Shown: positions 53,160 through 63,275, numbered from the stretch's first letter. The stretch is 64,000 bases of DNA from Periplaneta americana (GCF_040183065.1 NC_091125.1:112244121-112308120), one strand, 5' to 3'. Numbers and translations: made by a program. Notes: generated from the sequence alone by a model not told the origin.

Positions 53160-54270
53160 CACAAGTTAAAAAATGTTACTATTTTGTTGAGTCAGATACA
53201 CTTTGCAGAAAAATGAAATGTATAATATTTATCTTATTACTTTATGAAATTCTGTAGTGCAATAAATTGTAAAACTATGTTGCTTTAATCAAGAATTTTC
53301 TGCCGTATTTTACCAGAAAATACAGATTTTTTTTTTAATTGAACGAACTTAGATTTCAAACTAGTACTGTTTCATGATAACCAGTATAGACTGGCTTCCC
53401 TGAATGCAAATCACTCTACAAAACGAGCACACAGGCAGGCTTTCTAGGATTCCGCCTGGACTGGACTTATAAAACCTGGGATGAATGGGCCAGTCCTAAA
53501 TTTTAACCTGCTCTGCAGCTGCGCGGAATCCAAGCCTGATAGCAGGCAGTTACGGGCGTGAGTATTGTCTGCTTTGCTGGTGTCTGATCCCCACGCATCA
53601 GCAGCCCAGACCACCCAATACCAACACTGCCTGACGCGGCCACTTCCTAGCCCGTCGCACTGGGCTTTGAAGCCCACCGTAGCCCTCAGCACTGCACTGA
53701 CATCAACCCATCAGTTGGTTGCCTTCTACTGCTTTTCCGCTTGCGCGCATTGGTTGTGCTTTCGCTTCACGTGTGGCATGAGCATACAGTTCCCAGCATA
53801 CCGGACAACATGCAAAATTAAATTATTTTCCACTGCTGTCGAACTAGATTTAAAAACTGTCCCAATGGTATTTTTTAAATTTCCATTCGACTCTGTTGTT
53901 ATAAACTCTTTTGAAACGGTAGCTGATCGTTGATCGAACTGCACACACAGCACAAGCCCGCGCGAAGTCAATTAATGAGTAACTGATAGAAGAGGAGACT
54001 TGGGCTCGATGCCTTGATACCAGCCCACCACACAAATCCGCTACGCAAGCAGCCCAGCCCTGCCAGTGCGATGACGTCACGAGCTTGTTCCGTGCGAGAC
54101 TGTGAAGCCCAGAGCGGTGCAGTGCGGAAGCAGCCCATGGGCTGGGCCGTTGTGCAGGTCTCTGCGTACAGGAATTTACGAAAGACAAGTTTATTTATTT
54201 ATTACAAACTGCTTCCCTACGTAGGTAGTCACTTAAGCCTCAGTATACTGACATAATTTACAAATATAAA
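53160..54270. other. GC-richer block with no recognised gene
   Basis: 53440-54180 is markedly richer in G and C than its surroundings and repeats CAGCCCA/GCCCAG many times. Frames overlap on both strands. It could be a promoter-like CpG region or an unknown repeat; the sequence alone does not decide. Confidence 0.35.
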
Positions 54271-54272
54271 TA

Positions 54273-54352
54273 CAAAGAAGAAGAAGAAGAAGAAGAAGAA
54301 GAAGAAGAAGGAGAAGGAGAAGAAGAAGAAGAAGAAGAAGAAGAAGAAGAAG
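54273..54352. repeat. (GAA)n microsatellite
   Basis: About 26 GAA units with two GGA interruptions; purine-only for about 80 bp. Confidence 0.92.
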
Positions 54353-54606
54353 AAATTGATATGTATACTAAAATCTAATTAAAATATATCTTAATGATTA
54401 TTTAAACTTTGACATGATTTTGTTTTTCAAAACTATTGTGACATTGTCATCTATTAAAGATTTAGGTAAACCAAACATGGCAGCGGAAGAAGCTGAATTA
54501 TCTCATACGATTAGTCAAGACAAATCTTGAACAACATCGTCTGCAATCGTATCAGTCTTACTTATCATCATTTCTATCTGAAGCTGATAATACTCTTTGG
54601 TATGCC

Positions 54607-54651
54607 TAAGCTGTTCATAAAGCGTCGTAAAATAACCTCCAAAAAAAAAAA
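54607..54651 (+). mobile_element. 45-bp SINE tail insertion
   Basis: TAAGCTGTTCATAAAGCGTC followed by GTAAAATAACCTCC and an A-run matches the last 35 bp of SINE B. It is bracketed by a perfect 15-bp direct repeat ACTCTTTGGTATGCC (54592-54606 and 54652-54666). The LINE codons NTLWYA are split by it, and its first codon is a stop. Confidence 0.9.
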
Positions 54652-54757
54652 ACTCTTTGGTATGCCACAAATCGTATTCTGCGCGAACCAACAGCCATCC
54701 CGACACATCATGTAGACTCTCAAATAGCCACAGACACAGAGTCAAAATATAATTTGC

Positions 54758-55456
54758 TTGCATCTCATTATCAACATGTATTCACCCCAAACGGGAATAA
54801 AAATGAACAGACTACCTCTGAATTTGAAAAAGAACTTATACAAAATATTAATAAACCGAATGTGCCAGAGAAAATTTCCTATACTACTCCACAAAAACTG
54901 TCTCACTTCATTCAAAGGCTTTCAAATAAACAAATCTCCAGGTCATGATCTTATACCCAACATTGTACTAAAGAAGCTTACCAACAAAGCTCTTGCATAT
55001 TTGACGATGATTTTAAATATTGCCCTTTTAATTGGGCACTTTTCTAGAACCTGGAAGCTTGCTGAAATCATTGTTTTCCATAAGCCGAACAAACCTAAGC
55101 ACTTGCCATCTAGTTATCGACCCATTAGCTTACTGCCTACGCTATCGAAATTGTTTGAGAAGGTTATTCATCATCGCATTTGTAAATTTACGTTCCAAAA
55201 CAAGATTATACAAGATTTTCAGTTTAGCTTTCGTTCGAAACATTCTACAACACATCAATTGCAAAGAGTCACTGAATCCATTATAAAAGGCTTTGAAGAA
55301 AGACAGTATACTGCCGCTGTGTTTCTGGATATTGCCCAAGCATTTGATACTGTTTGGCATGATGGTTTAATGCTAAAATTATATAGAATTGGCTTTCCTG
55401 ACTGTCTCACACGCATCGTGAAAAGTTTTTTTTATATGAGAGTCAGTTCTCAGTAG
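54758..55456 (+). pseudogene. Jockey-like reverse transcriptase, N-terminal palm
   Basis: The 232-aa frame contains INKSPGHDLIPNIVLKKL (motif 1, about 57-74), SSYRPISLLPTLSKLFEKVI (motif 2), FSFRSKHSTTHQL (motif 3) and AVFLDIAQAFDTVWHDGL (motif A, with the catalytic Asp, about 188-205), the standard order in Jockey/CR1 RTs. After 55456 a frameshift leads to a stop just before VPQGSILSPLLFNLF (motif B). The initial part of the frame up to about residue 50 is a shifted reading of the LINE. Confidence 0.75.
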
Positions 55457-55584
55457 GTATAGATGGCATTAAATCAACGCTTCGTCCAGTTTTAGCCTGA
55501 GTACCACAAGGATCTATACTGTCACCACTTCTCTTCAATCTCTTCACATATGATATTCCATGTTTACGACCGTCACACATAGCT

Positions 55585-56013
55585 ATGTATGCTGATATAG
55601 TTCTCTTTTATTCTCACTGTATCCTAAATACTGCAATCAGTACTCTTCAGACATCCTTACAGGAGCTGTCTAAATGGTTCTCTGACTGGAGATTACTGCT
55701 CAATATTACCAAGACAGAAGCTAAAATCTTCTCTTTAAGGCCTATTCATAATGCACCTCCTTTGGTTCTTCTAAATGAACAAGTTACATGGCTCTCTAGT
55801 CAAGAAGCTGTAAAATATTTGGGAATATTATTAGATACAAAACTTAAATGGAATGCCCATATAACTCGCATTGTTACACTAGCCTCTTCCAGAATTCGAA
55901 AATTATACCCTTTGGTTAATAGACGTTCAAAAATTAGATTGGATTATTCAATGCTACCACAGTCTAGTATACACAGTCGCGAAGCTTGGGGTGATTTTTT
56001 GCATTTCTCGTGA
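55585..56013 (+). pseudogene. Jockey-like RT, motif C to thumb
   Basis: Begins MYADIVLFYS. In active enzymes this box is (F/Y)ADD; here the second Asp is Ile, so catalysis is lost. WFSDWRLLLNITKTEAKIFS and AVKYLGILLDTKLKWNAHI follow as in the family. The frame leaves the LINE at residue 124 (LDYSM), where the CACAG MITE starts at 55958, and the rest is MITE sequence. Confidence 0.75.
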
Positions 56014-56303
56014 TAGTTGCTAGCCGCTTGGAGCGCTGTGTGTACTAGGAACAATAGACTGTGTCACTGCCATCGTGATCTAATACAGGCCGTAAGGCAG
56101 ACCATGTGACTCGCTTAACCCGATCACGAAGGGCGGCGTTTCAACCATATAAATTAATTGGAATGCATAAAAAGTAACATATATTTCTCTAAAATGTAGT
56201 GTAATTGCATTAATAAAATTTAAAACAATGATTAAGAGACACTTCAGACATAATTCCTTGCGAGTTAAGGTGTAATATTATTTTTGGTATATACTAAACT
56301 GTG
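55958..56303. mobile_element. CACAG MITE (family M2), copy in LINE
   Basis: 346 bp. Ends CACAGTCTAGTATACACAGT and complement CACAGTTTAGTATATACCA. Perfect 7-bp direct repeat ATGCTAC (55951-55957, 56304-56310). Removing the element and one repeat makes LDYSM run directly into LLYTSLVRPLL in frame, which confirms the boundaries. Noncoding. Confidence 0.88.
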
Positions 56304-56592
56304 ATGCTACTCTACACCTCGCTTGTACGACCTCTTTTAACTTATGCAGGGCCAGTGTGGGGGACAGCAAATAAGACTCAAATGCATCGCCTACAAGTTA
56401 TTCAGAACAAGTTCCTGCGAACAGCAACAAATGCCCCATGGTTTTTAAGAACTCAGCAACTGCATCAAGAATTGGGAATTATTCCACTAGAACAGTACAT
56501 CCATTCAATGTCAAAATCTTTCTTCAACAAACTTCCTGGCGTTCCTGAAGCTGTGACATATAACATTGGAGCAAGATCTTGTCAGCCATCTA
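56301..56592 (+). pseudogene. Jockey-like LINE, C-terminal segment
   Basis: MLLYTSLVRPLLTYAGPVWG (the VRP-L-YG.P-W block), MHRLQVIQNKFLRTATNAPW, then LHQELGIIPLEQYI and FFNKL. This is the conserved end of Jockey-like proteins. It stops at SCQPS where the hAT MITE is inserted and resumes at 56994 as RLKRKLPQDIFLSD before the natural stop. Confidence 0.75.
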
Positions 56593-56729
56593 CAGTGACG
56601 TCCCCAGGATCAGAGCAAGGGGGTGCGGATGGGGTGCGAGATTTAAAAATGGGATGCGAGCTGTAAAAATGTGGTACATAATAAATCCAAAATGTTCTTT
56701 CATGCACTTGCGCGCATATTATACTTCTG

Positions 56730-56789
<60 letters not shown>

Positions 56790-56985
56790 GCTCATCACAT
56801 CCATTACGATACACTATGGGACGTAGTTGTTTTTTCACATCCAAGAAATTGTTTGTTTTTGTTCTTCAAAATAATTTATGCCTAGTATTTTGTTAATAAA
56901 TTGCCCTTTGGGGTGCGGAAAGGGGTGCTCCGATTTTTTATGGGGTGCTTGCGCATCCTTTCGCACCCCCGTAGCGACGTCCCTG
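56593..56985. mobile_element. hAT-type MITE (393 bp) in LINE
   Basis: Ends CAGTGACGTCCCCAGGATC and complement CAGGGACGTCGCTACGGGG. Perfect 8-bp direct repeat GCCATCTA (56585-56592, 56986-56993). Contains GGGGTGCG iterations near both ends and a TTA array (56729-56790). Precise removal restores the LINE frame through QPSRLKRKLPQ. Confidence 0.88.
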
Positions 56986-57506
56986 GCCATCTAGACTTAA
57001 AAGGAAACTACCTCAGGACATCTTTCTTAGCGATACTGACGACTATTCATAAATTTAACACAGAAAATCATCATATTTTTATTCTCATAGTTCACAAAAT
57101 GATTAATTAATTAATTAATTAATTAATTAATTTAAAAATAAATTCAATTAGAGGAGCCTTTACATCCAACCTCATCATGATATTCTGTATGGGATATTAC
57201 ATAATTTAACAGTGGTCTGTATAGCAAGTTTGCTGGTCGACCAATAAATAAATTTAAAAAAAAGGTAAACCAAACTGTTTTCTAAACGTATTAAACAATT
57301 TTGGAATAACACCACGATTACCTGAATAAAGAGAATTTTAGTTGAAAGGCTTGACAACTCTGATTTATAGGCAATAAAACAAATGAATAATGATATATAA
57401 TGATTGGTAAGCTAAAGAACAAATGAATAACTTCAATTCGTTGCGGTGCGACGATGAAAATATATCAATAAAGTTCAGGAGTAGCTAGCTACATAGCAAG
57501 ATTCCT

Positions 57507-57541
57507 TATAAAATTGTGACAATTATGTAATATCAGCTTGG
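57507..57541 (+). promoter_or_regulatory. Candidate core promoter (TATA + Inr)
   Basis: TATAAAA at 57507-57513 and an initiator-like TCAGCTT with A at 57535, 28 bp apart, which fits insect RNA polymerase II promoters. The first ATG of the exon is 19 nt further on. The alternative is that TATCAG is a splice acceptor, but no pyrimidine tract precedes it. Confidence 0.35.
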
Positions 57542-57553
57542 CTTACATAAGTT

Positions 57554-57796
57554 ATGCTCCCTAAAACAAAGCTTGATTCCATTCATTGGCTAGTCATTGT
57601 ATCTGCCGGATTATGGACCCATATTTGCAGCATATGTATTTTAGGTTTCTGCAGTGACAATTTTAATAATGCCAAATGCGATGTAAATTGGGGATCTATA
57701 ATATTTACTTTTTCTGTATGTCTTGTCACAGCTGAATATCAGTTATGGCCATCGACACTCAAACGACCATTTATACCTCTGCTTTTACTTTTTGAG
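57554..57796 (+). CDS. Host gene candidate, exon 1: multi-span membrane protein
   Basis: Eighty-one codons from an ATG (an in-frame TAA lies two codons before it) to GAG, followed by the donor GTAAGC. The product begins MLPKTKLDSIHWLVIVSAG. Residues about 10-31 and 46-62 are hydrophobic enough to span a membrane, separated by a polar loop with two Cys. A third hydrophobic run (FIPLLLLFE) begins at the exon end and continues into the exon at 62388, phase 0. Unlike everything around it, it resembles no transposon protein. A MARVEL-like four-helix protein is one possibility, but I do not recognise the gene. Confidence 0.55.
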
Positions 57797-58394
57797 GTAA
57801 GCAAGACAGATTTTATTTTAAATTAGCTATTATGACAACCATTCGTCTAAGCTGCAATTGTGTATAATCTTTAATATTTATATGTTAATGCGGGACACTT
57901 TATTATTGTTGTTAGAACATACCGAGAATGCGATATCAATTACCAAATAATAAGTTTATTCCGAAAATTAGATTATCACCTGAACATCATCCAAAAACAG
58001 AATAGGATCGAGCCAAAAAATACTGATAATAATTCACTTCAATCAAAATTTTAGGATAATTATTATGTAAATTATTATACAAACAACTTCATGCCCTCAA
58101 AACTTCTGTTGAAGAAATGTCTATAATATCTTAGAAGCATTATAAAACAGTTACCGGTATTTATTATATAAATAAAACATGTTAATTTAAAAAATAGAGT
58201 ACACTATTGTTAAGGCAAAACTTTAACGCAGTGGTACAGCCACGGGAGGGCTAACAGGGCAAACCTCCAGATTCAAGTGTTGTTATTTTTTCAATGGCTA
58301 ATATTCACTTTAGTACAACCAGTGATGACGAATGCAATATAGTTTAAAGCACTGGTAAATGTTAGCATATCATCGCAACTTCGTAGTAACGCTA

Positions 58395-58590
58395 TATTGT
58401 ATTTGTATTCCAGGAAAAATACTTCTCTTTTGAGAAAACACTCACGCTTATCATTTCGAGCAACGCCGTATTGTATTTTTGATCCAGGGAAAATACTCGT
58501 ATTTTACGGAAACACTCGTAGGCCTATTTCTACGAGTATTTTTGTGAAATAATATTTTCCCTGGACCAAAATTACAATAGTTATGGCATT
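58395..58590. repeat. Imperfect palindromic repeat
   Basis: TATTGTATTTTTGATCCAGG and GGAAAATACTCG (58470-58505) recur in inverted form at 58535-58585; a direct relative (TATTGTATTTGTATTCCAGG) is at 58395. Probably a small MITE with an extra half-copy. No target duplication defined. Confidence 0.45.
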
Positions 58591-59156
58591 TCTAGGAAGT
58601 GGTAGTGATCTTCTGAACATTTAATAAAGCTTTTTACATAAAATTTTCGAAAATAATTATTGAAGAGCTCATTTTTGTTTTTATTAATAATATAACTTTT
58701 GGTCGTAATGGAAACCCAGTGAAGACTTCAAAGTGGCACAACTTACGAAATGTAAACTCTCCATTCGAAGAAAATAATGTATCTCCTCGAAATTCCTCCA
58801 CGAAATTCTGTACCTAAAATTTAAAAAATGTATTTTCAAACTTCTATAATAGCCATTCGAATAACACGTAATTTCTAATTTCTCAAATAGACCGTTTACC
58901 TGTAATTCTGTGAATGCCATTGGCTTCGACATGACACAGTTTCGTCGTTCCTCTTTCTATCACTCGATGTGACCACTTTCTTAGTACATACGACTGTCCC
59001 TGAGCATTTGCATCGTGAGCTTTGTGTACGTTTTACCTATAACCTTACTCATGCGCACGACACGTAAGTCTCAAAGTTCCGAGCTTTGGTTATCATTCAC
59101 TGTTAGATCGAGAAAAAATACGAATATTTTATTAACCGAAAGCCAATTAACATATA

Positions 59157-59560
59157 CAGGGTGAGCCGTAAGTAATGTCATTAATTTGAGGGCGTTATTG
59201 TTTGAGATATTTCAAACAAAAAAGTTTAATACAATTTTTCTCGTTTTTGCTTCCTTTTCGAGATAACAACTGTTTACGGTAGATGAAATATTTCATAGCA
59301 CGCTTTGGGAAAGCCATTGATTGAATTCCCAATATGCTCAGTCAATTTAAGAGAAAGTGTATTATGATGATAAATGAGTGATAGAAGTTCAGTTTTGTCC
59401 TTTAAATGTACAGAAATTTGATCCGAACAAATGTAACTTTTCGTTCTGCAAATGAATTTTTCAATGTTACATTTCTTCGGTTCAAATTTCTCCGTCCCGA
59501 TAAGAAAGAAAAAATTGCTATCTCCTAGAGAACACATAACGTGTTTCGCAGTAGCCTAAT
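59157..59560 (+). mobile_element. Mariner-type element, one end
   Basis: CAGGGTGAGCCGTAAGTAAT preceded by TA, then GTCATTAATTTGAGGGCGTT. This resembles the CAGGGTG ends of other mariner-type elements here. No matching inverted end was found, and no transposase is visible up to 59560. Confidence 0.4.
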
Positions 59561-59849
59561 CGAGTCATTTTATCATTTTACAAATGATATTCTCATTTCT
59601 ACTTGACTTTCTTGAACTACAATTTAAAACATATTATTATATTAGAGTGGTCTTTATAACGGGCGGAAAAGCAAAAGTTTTATTTTGAGTAGGGGTACCA
59701 GCCAATGTTGTTCTAGTATTTAAGAAAATAATGTTTCCTAAATTTGGTAAAAATGCCAGATGAAATTTAGAGATTGGGTAAATGATAAACGCAGGAACTC
59801 TATTTCGTAGCGCTTTGACCTCCAGGGTAAATAAATTTTACTCCATTTG

Positions 59850-60275
59850 TATTGTATTGTTCCCGTGCTTAATTGCCATCAATAGAAGAACTCAGAAAGC
59901 GATGGTCTTAGACCCTACAGTTTGCTTTGAGCGAGACACAAATCAGGCACTGCAGATAAATGATGACAAGCGAGCTAAACATGTACCTTGTCAGTGAAAA
60001 ATTGGCATTTCGCTTTACAACTGGGATGTTACAGGCTTACTATTTAGAGCGAAGGGTTGTTTACCAAAATTTACATGTAATATCTTTAAATCTTTTAAAA
60101 TTCCCTTTTATGGGGTTCAGAAGATTGTGATGGAAATTCTGAAGGCCTCTCTTCAAATTCTACACTATCATTTATGTGTTAACACATAAATCTTTGTGCA
60201 ACTCGAATAATTATTTTACTCGTTTCATTTCTCTTTATGTTTGTTAATTCCGGATCCCAGTGGTCAACCTCATTT
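59850..60275 (+). pseudogene. RLE-type LINE, 3' end, second copy
   Basis: The frame gives CLIAINRRTQKAMVLDPTVC then FERDTNQALQ, the RRADI...VLDPT.RFE region of this family, with the RADI Asp lost. After a stop at 59995 it continues GISLYNWDVTGLLFRAKG, PKFTCNIFKSFKIPF and ILKASLQILHYHL to the C-terminus near 60186. The UTR contains GGATCCCAGTGGTCAACCTC, which resembles the end of the copy at 62732. Confidence 0.6.
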
Positions 60276-60323
60276 GAGGACGGATGATTTTAAATAAATC
60301 TTAGTAGTTTAATCCTTTTAAAC

Positions 60324-60606
60324 CAGCGGTGACCAAAGCGGGTGTCGTGATTACTTCGTGTAATCACAGACATTTAAACGGGTACGAGGAGTTTCCTGTA
60401 TATTGCTGTGTGTTTCATTCACGTATTGAAGACAAGCAGTGGCAATCATGTCGCTCTACAAACTCTGTCTCTACAAGCAGTAAGAGGTGGTTTCGTAAAG
60501 AATGAGGAGAACTTTTTGGTTTTTCTGTCGCACAAAATGTAATATGTTTACTTTGCTCAACGGTTCAGTTACGAGTATATAGAAACATTAATTGCCACGC
60601 TGAATA

Positions 60607-60681
<75 letters not shown>

Positions 60682-61572
60682 TGACCACGAAGTATGTGTT
60701 TCTATAATTCTTCTGTATGTGCATGATAATTGATATTTTTAGATCTTCTTCCTAGAAGGATAAAATTATTAGGTTTCATCTCAATTGTAATCTTCTTAAT
60801 CTTTAGATGAGGGTAATTATTTATTAGTTACTCATTTAATAATAATATGTGCCAACGAACTGTTAAACGCCAGGAATTGACATGTCTTAAATCATAGCCA
60901 GGAAGAGAAAGATGAGATAAATAAATGTAAGAGAGTCAGCTACCTAATGGGGTTTGAAATATCTCGTGCTCTAAAGCCTTTTAATAGAACAGAATTTCTC
61001 AAAAGAGTAATGATTAAAATAGCTTAAATAACTTGTCCATAAGAAGTTTTTGATTTAAAAAAAACTACGAATTTCTCGACCAAGTATCGAGAGAAGAATT
61101 TAGAAAATTCCTGATTATATTCCAGAGGAAGGTTAAAAAAAGAAGCAAGAAAAATCTTATATTATTCACTGGCTCTTGATGACAGCAGTGACATTACTGA
61201 TACTGCAAAGCTTGAGATTTTTATCCGAGGAATTGATCAAGATGTTAGTACAGGAACCACCACTGGTTGTAGTTTTCATGCCAAGTACAGTACGATTATT
61301 CAGTCCTGACAGTCGCCGGTGATGTGCGCGTGAGACAGGCGAGTCCATTTAGTTACGGCAAGGGGTGTTTGGGTTATTCGCTCGCTTGCCTTTACCGCCC
61401 GCTCGCCTTTATCTCTACTCCGGAACTCTTCCCACTCCTCCTATTACTTCCCCTCTTTCGCGTCGCTGAGCTGTCAGGACTAAATAATCGGTCTGTACCT
61501 TTCCTCCTTCTCCTTACTTCATAGGCTGTCTGTCGCATGTAATCACTGCAGCTCGAGTTTTGGTCACCGCTG
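60324..61572 (+). mobile_element. hAT transposon remnant (1249 bp)
   Basis: Ends CAGCGGTGACCAAAGCG and complement CAGCGGTGACCAAAACT. Perfect 8-bp direct repeat TTTTAAAC (60316-60323, 61573-61580). The interior keeps a BED-like start RWFRKE...ELFGFSVAQNVICLLC near 60480-60560 and, near 61130-61245, LKKEARKILYYSLALDDSSD then ITDTAKLEIFIRGIDQD, the segment with the first catalytic Asp of hAT transposases. A TTA array (60608-60680) and deletions remove the rest. Confidence 0.8.
61285..61496. repeat. Inverted repeat inside the hAT remnant
   Basis: GTACGATTATTCAGTCCTGA at 61290 is matched in inverted form by TCAGGACTAAATAATCGGTC ending near 61496. It encloses a GC-rich stretch. It may be a nested MITE with GTAC-like flanks or the subterminal repeat of the hAT element. 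Confidence 0.45.
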
Positions 61573-61805
61573 TTTTAAACGAAATGCAATACAGTACAAA
61601 GCATATTAAATTTAGAGTTGATTTCCACGCCACATTGACACATTATGAACATATCAATTTTGACACTGTGTTATATTAACTGTTTGTGACAAGTGTTCGC
61701 TTCGCAAAGTCTGGCTATCTCCTGCTTTTCATTATGGGTGTGCACTCGATTGTATTCCTCTATCAGGTCAGCTTCGCATTCTGCCGTATGGTTACTGTAA
61801 TTATT

Positions 61806-62056
61806 GTCCACACCTGTGGAGTAACGGTTAGCGCGTCTGACCGCGAAACCAGGTTCGAATCCCGGTCGGGGCAAGTTACCTGGTTGAGGCTTTTTCCGGG
61901 ATTTTCCCTCAACCCAATATGAACAAATGCCGGGTAACTTTCGGTGCTGCATGCCGGACTCATTTTACCGGCATTATCACCTTTATCTCATTCAGACGCT
62001 AAATGACCCGAGATGTTGATACAGAGTCGTAGAATAACCCAATAAACAACAAACAA
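61806..62056 (+). mobile_element. SINE B, young-looking copy
   Basis: Complete head, B box (GGTTCGAATCCC), body and tail. Perfect 10-bp direct repeat TGTAATTATT (61796-61805, 62057-62066). Intronic in the host gene model. Confidence 0.92.
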
Positions 62057-62387
62057 TGTAATTATTGATGGACGTGATGCATTTTTCCGTGGCAATGTAG
62101 TTCCCATCAGGAGACGTAAACATTGCACAATGAGTGCTGTATCAGAATTTTCAATACAAAGTATCTATAATTCTTCGTGTAATAAAATTAAAATAAAGAA
62201 ATATAAATCCGTATCTCACAAGAGCTTATTTTGAAATCACACAATTGCGAGATATGTACTCTGGGAGTTGCTCCTTATGAAAGTACAGTAAACGTAAACA
62301 TAATTATGATAGATTTTATTCGTAGTTACTTCATCTCTGTGTAACCTTCCCATATAAGAGTGTAACTTACTTATAATTTATTTTCAG

Positions 62388-62486
62388 GCTCTTACAAGTA
62401 TTTTGATAGTAAACCTTACCTTTTGGCTCTTATGGATTCCGTTGGTGAATACAATCGCATATGCATGCCTGAAATCAAGTCTGCTG
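62388..62486 (+). CDS. Host gene candidate, internal exon
   Basis: Exactly 33 codons between the acceptor ATTTATTTTCAG and donor GTAAGT, both strong. Phase 0 at both ends, which matches the phase of the exon at 57554-57796. It encodes ALTSILIVNLTFWLLWIPLV followed by NTIAYACLKSSLL, a membrane-spanning helix that completes the hydrophobic run begun at the end of the previous exon. No stop in frame and no transposon resemblance. Further exons should lie beyond 64000. Confidence 0.6.
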
Positions 62487-62599
62487 GTAAGTAAATAAAT
62501 CCTTATTCAATTGACATAGCCTATTTCAATAATACATTAATTTATCCCAACTCTCTCAATATTTATTTGAAGAGAGTGATTGTTATTTAAATAAATTTC

Positions 62600-63275
62600 T
62601 AAATTATAGACATCAGCTCAAAGAATTTTGAGTGACCACAAGGGTCCTGAATACAATAAACATGTACAATAATGTGATGTGATACATTAAAGAAAAAAGA
62701 AAGTTAATTGTTGAAGGCAAATATAAGTTGATTAATTGAAATAGAGATGATGATGTAATACTTGAAGAGAATCCTTGATAATATTTATAAGAATAGACAT
62801 TACATAATCAAAAGGAATGTGAAGTTCCTTAAGATAATTCCACGTGAATTTTGTGATTGAACCTCTACTGCCAAACAGCAAACCAATGACGGACCATTGT
62901 TTAAGAGGGACGTTGTACTTTTGAGAAAGATACAGCAGACAAGGTTCATATATGGACTTCTTCTCAATATCAACCTCGGTGGCCTGATTTAGGTTTCTTT
63001 CGAAACGGATAGTAGGGTCAAGAACAAGAGCCCGTTTTAAGCGTCCGTTGATAGCAATAATGTCTGCCCGTCTAAAAGAACCATCTGATGATACACAATG
63101 TACTTCCTCATGAATCTCCCAATGTAAAGTTTTTAACGATATCGCCAAAGCATGTCGTACACGATGATGTCTAGCATTGATCAGCAGCTCGCTTTCAGTT
63201 GACATCACTTGCAAGGCATTGTTACTATAGATCTCATGTTTAAATTCACTTTTATAAGTCAAAATACGAGTACAA
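62600..63275 (-). mobile_element. RLE-type LINE, 3' end, best copy
   Basis: Comprises the intact ORF 62732-63262 and a 3' UTR down to about 62600 with AGGACCCTTGTGGTCACTC. 5'-truncated. Antisense to, and just downstream of, the host exon at 62388-62486. Confidence 0.65.
62732..63262 (-). CDS. RLE-like C-terminal domain of a LINE (176 aa)
   Basis: No stops across 176 aa. RHHRVRHAL (31-39), WEIHEEVHC (48-56), FRRADIIAING (63-73), LVLDPTIRFERN (79-90) and EKKSIYEPC (100-108) recur in the copies at 19480 and 59850. Spaced acidic residues (E52, D67, D82, E88) followed by Lys 101-102 fit a PD-(D/E)XK-like nuclease as found after the RT in R2/NeSL/Dong-type LINEs; that assignment is inference from pattern, not proof. 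WSVIGLLFGSRG (123-134) is a further conserved block. The first Met is probably not the natural start, since the protein would continue from an RT upstream. Confidence 0.65.
   Translation of the reverse strand: MTYKSEFKHEIYSNNALQVMSTESELLINARHHRVRHALAISLKTLHWEIHEEVHCVSSDGSFRRADIIAINGRLKRALVLDPTIRFERNLNQATEVDIEKKSIYEPCLLYLSQKYNVPLKQWSVIGLLFGSRGSITKFTWNYLKELHIPFDYVMSILINIIKDSLQVLHHHLYFN

Larger units (their letters stand above)
54505..57160 (+). mobile_element. Jockey-like LINE with three nested insertions
   Basis: The reading frame of the RT protein can be followed from RLVKTNLEQHRLQSYQSYLS near 54515 to DIFLSDTDDYS-stop near 57048. It is interrupted by a 45-bp SINE tail (54607-54651), a CACAG MITE (55958-56303) and a hAT MITE (56593-56985), each with its own target duplication. 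RT motifs lie at 54930-55620. The tail is (TTAA)n near 57105-57130. It also carries frameshifts and a stop before VPQGS. Confidence 0.8.
57797..62387 (+). other. Candidate intron, 4.6 kb, filled with repeats
   Basis: Starts GTAAGC and ends ATTTATTTTCAG, both good splice signals. It contains a palindromic element (58395-58590), a mariner-type end (59157), RLE LINE copy (59850-60190), a hAT remnant (60324-61572) and SINE B (61806-62056). If the two exons belong together, all these are intronic. Confidence 0.45.

Noticed and set aside
52868-53257. Overlapping Phe/Pro/Ser-rich frames and the Lys/Glu/Gly-rich antisense frame
   Set aside because: Produced by the pyrimidine tract; the frames have no complexity and all three are open for the same reason.
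53444-54188. Overlapping ORFs of 80-122 aa on both strands
   Set aside because: GC-rich composition reduces stops on both strands; no start context, splice sites or family resemblance.
58222-58285. Weak B-box-like GATTCAAGT near a possible tRNA head
   Set aside because: No A box or stem pairing at the right spacing.
61671-61963. Frames over the SINE B at 61806
   Set aside because: SINE B yields recurring open frames (e.g. RDSNPG-like peptides) at every copy; they are not genes.
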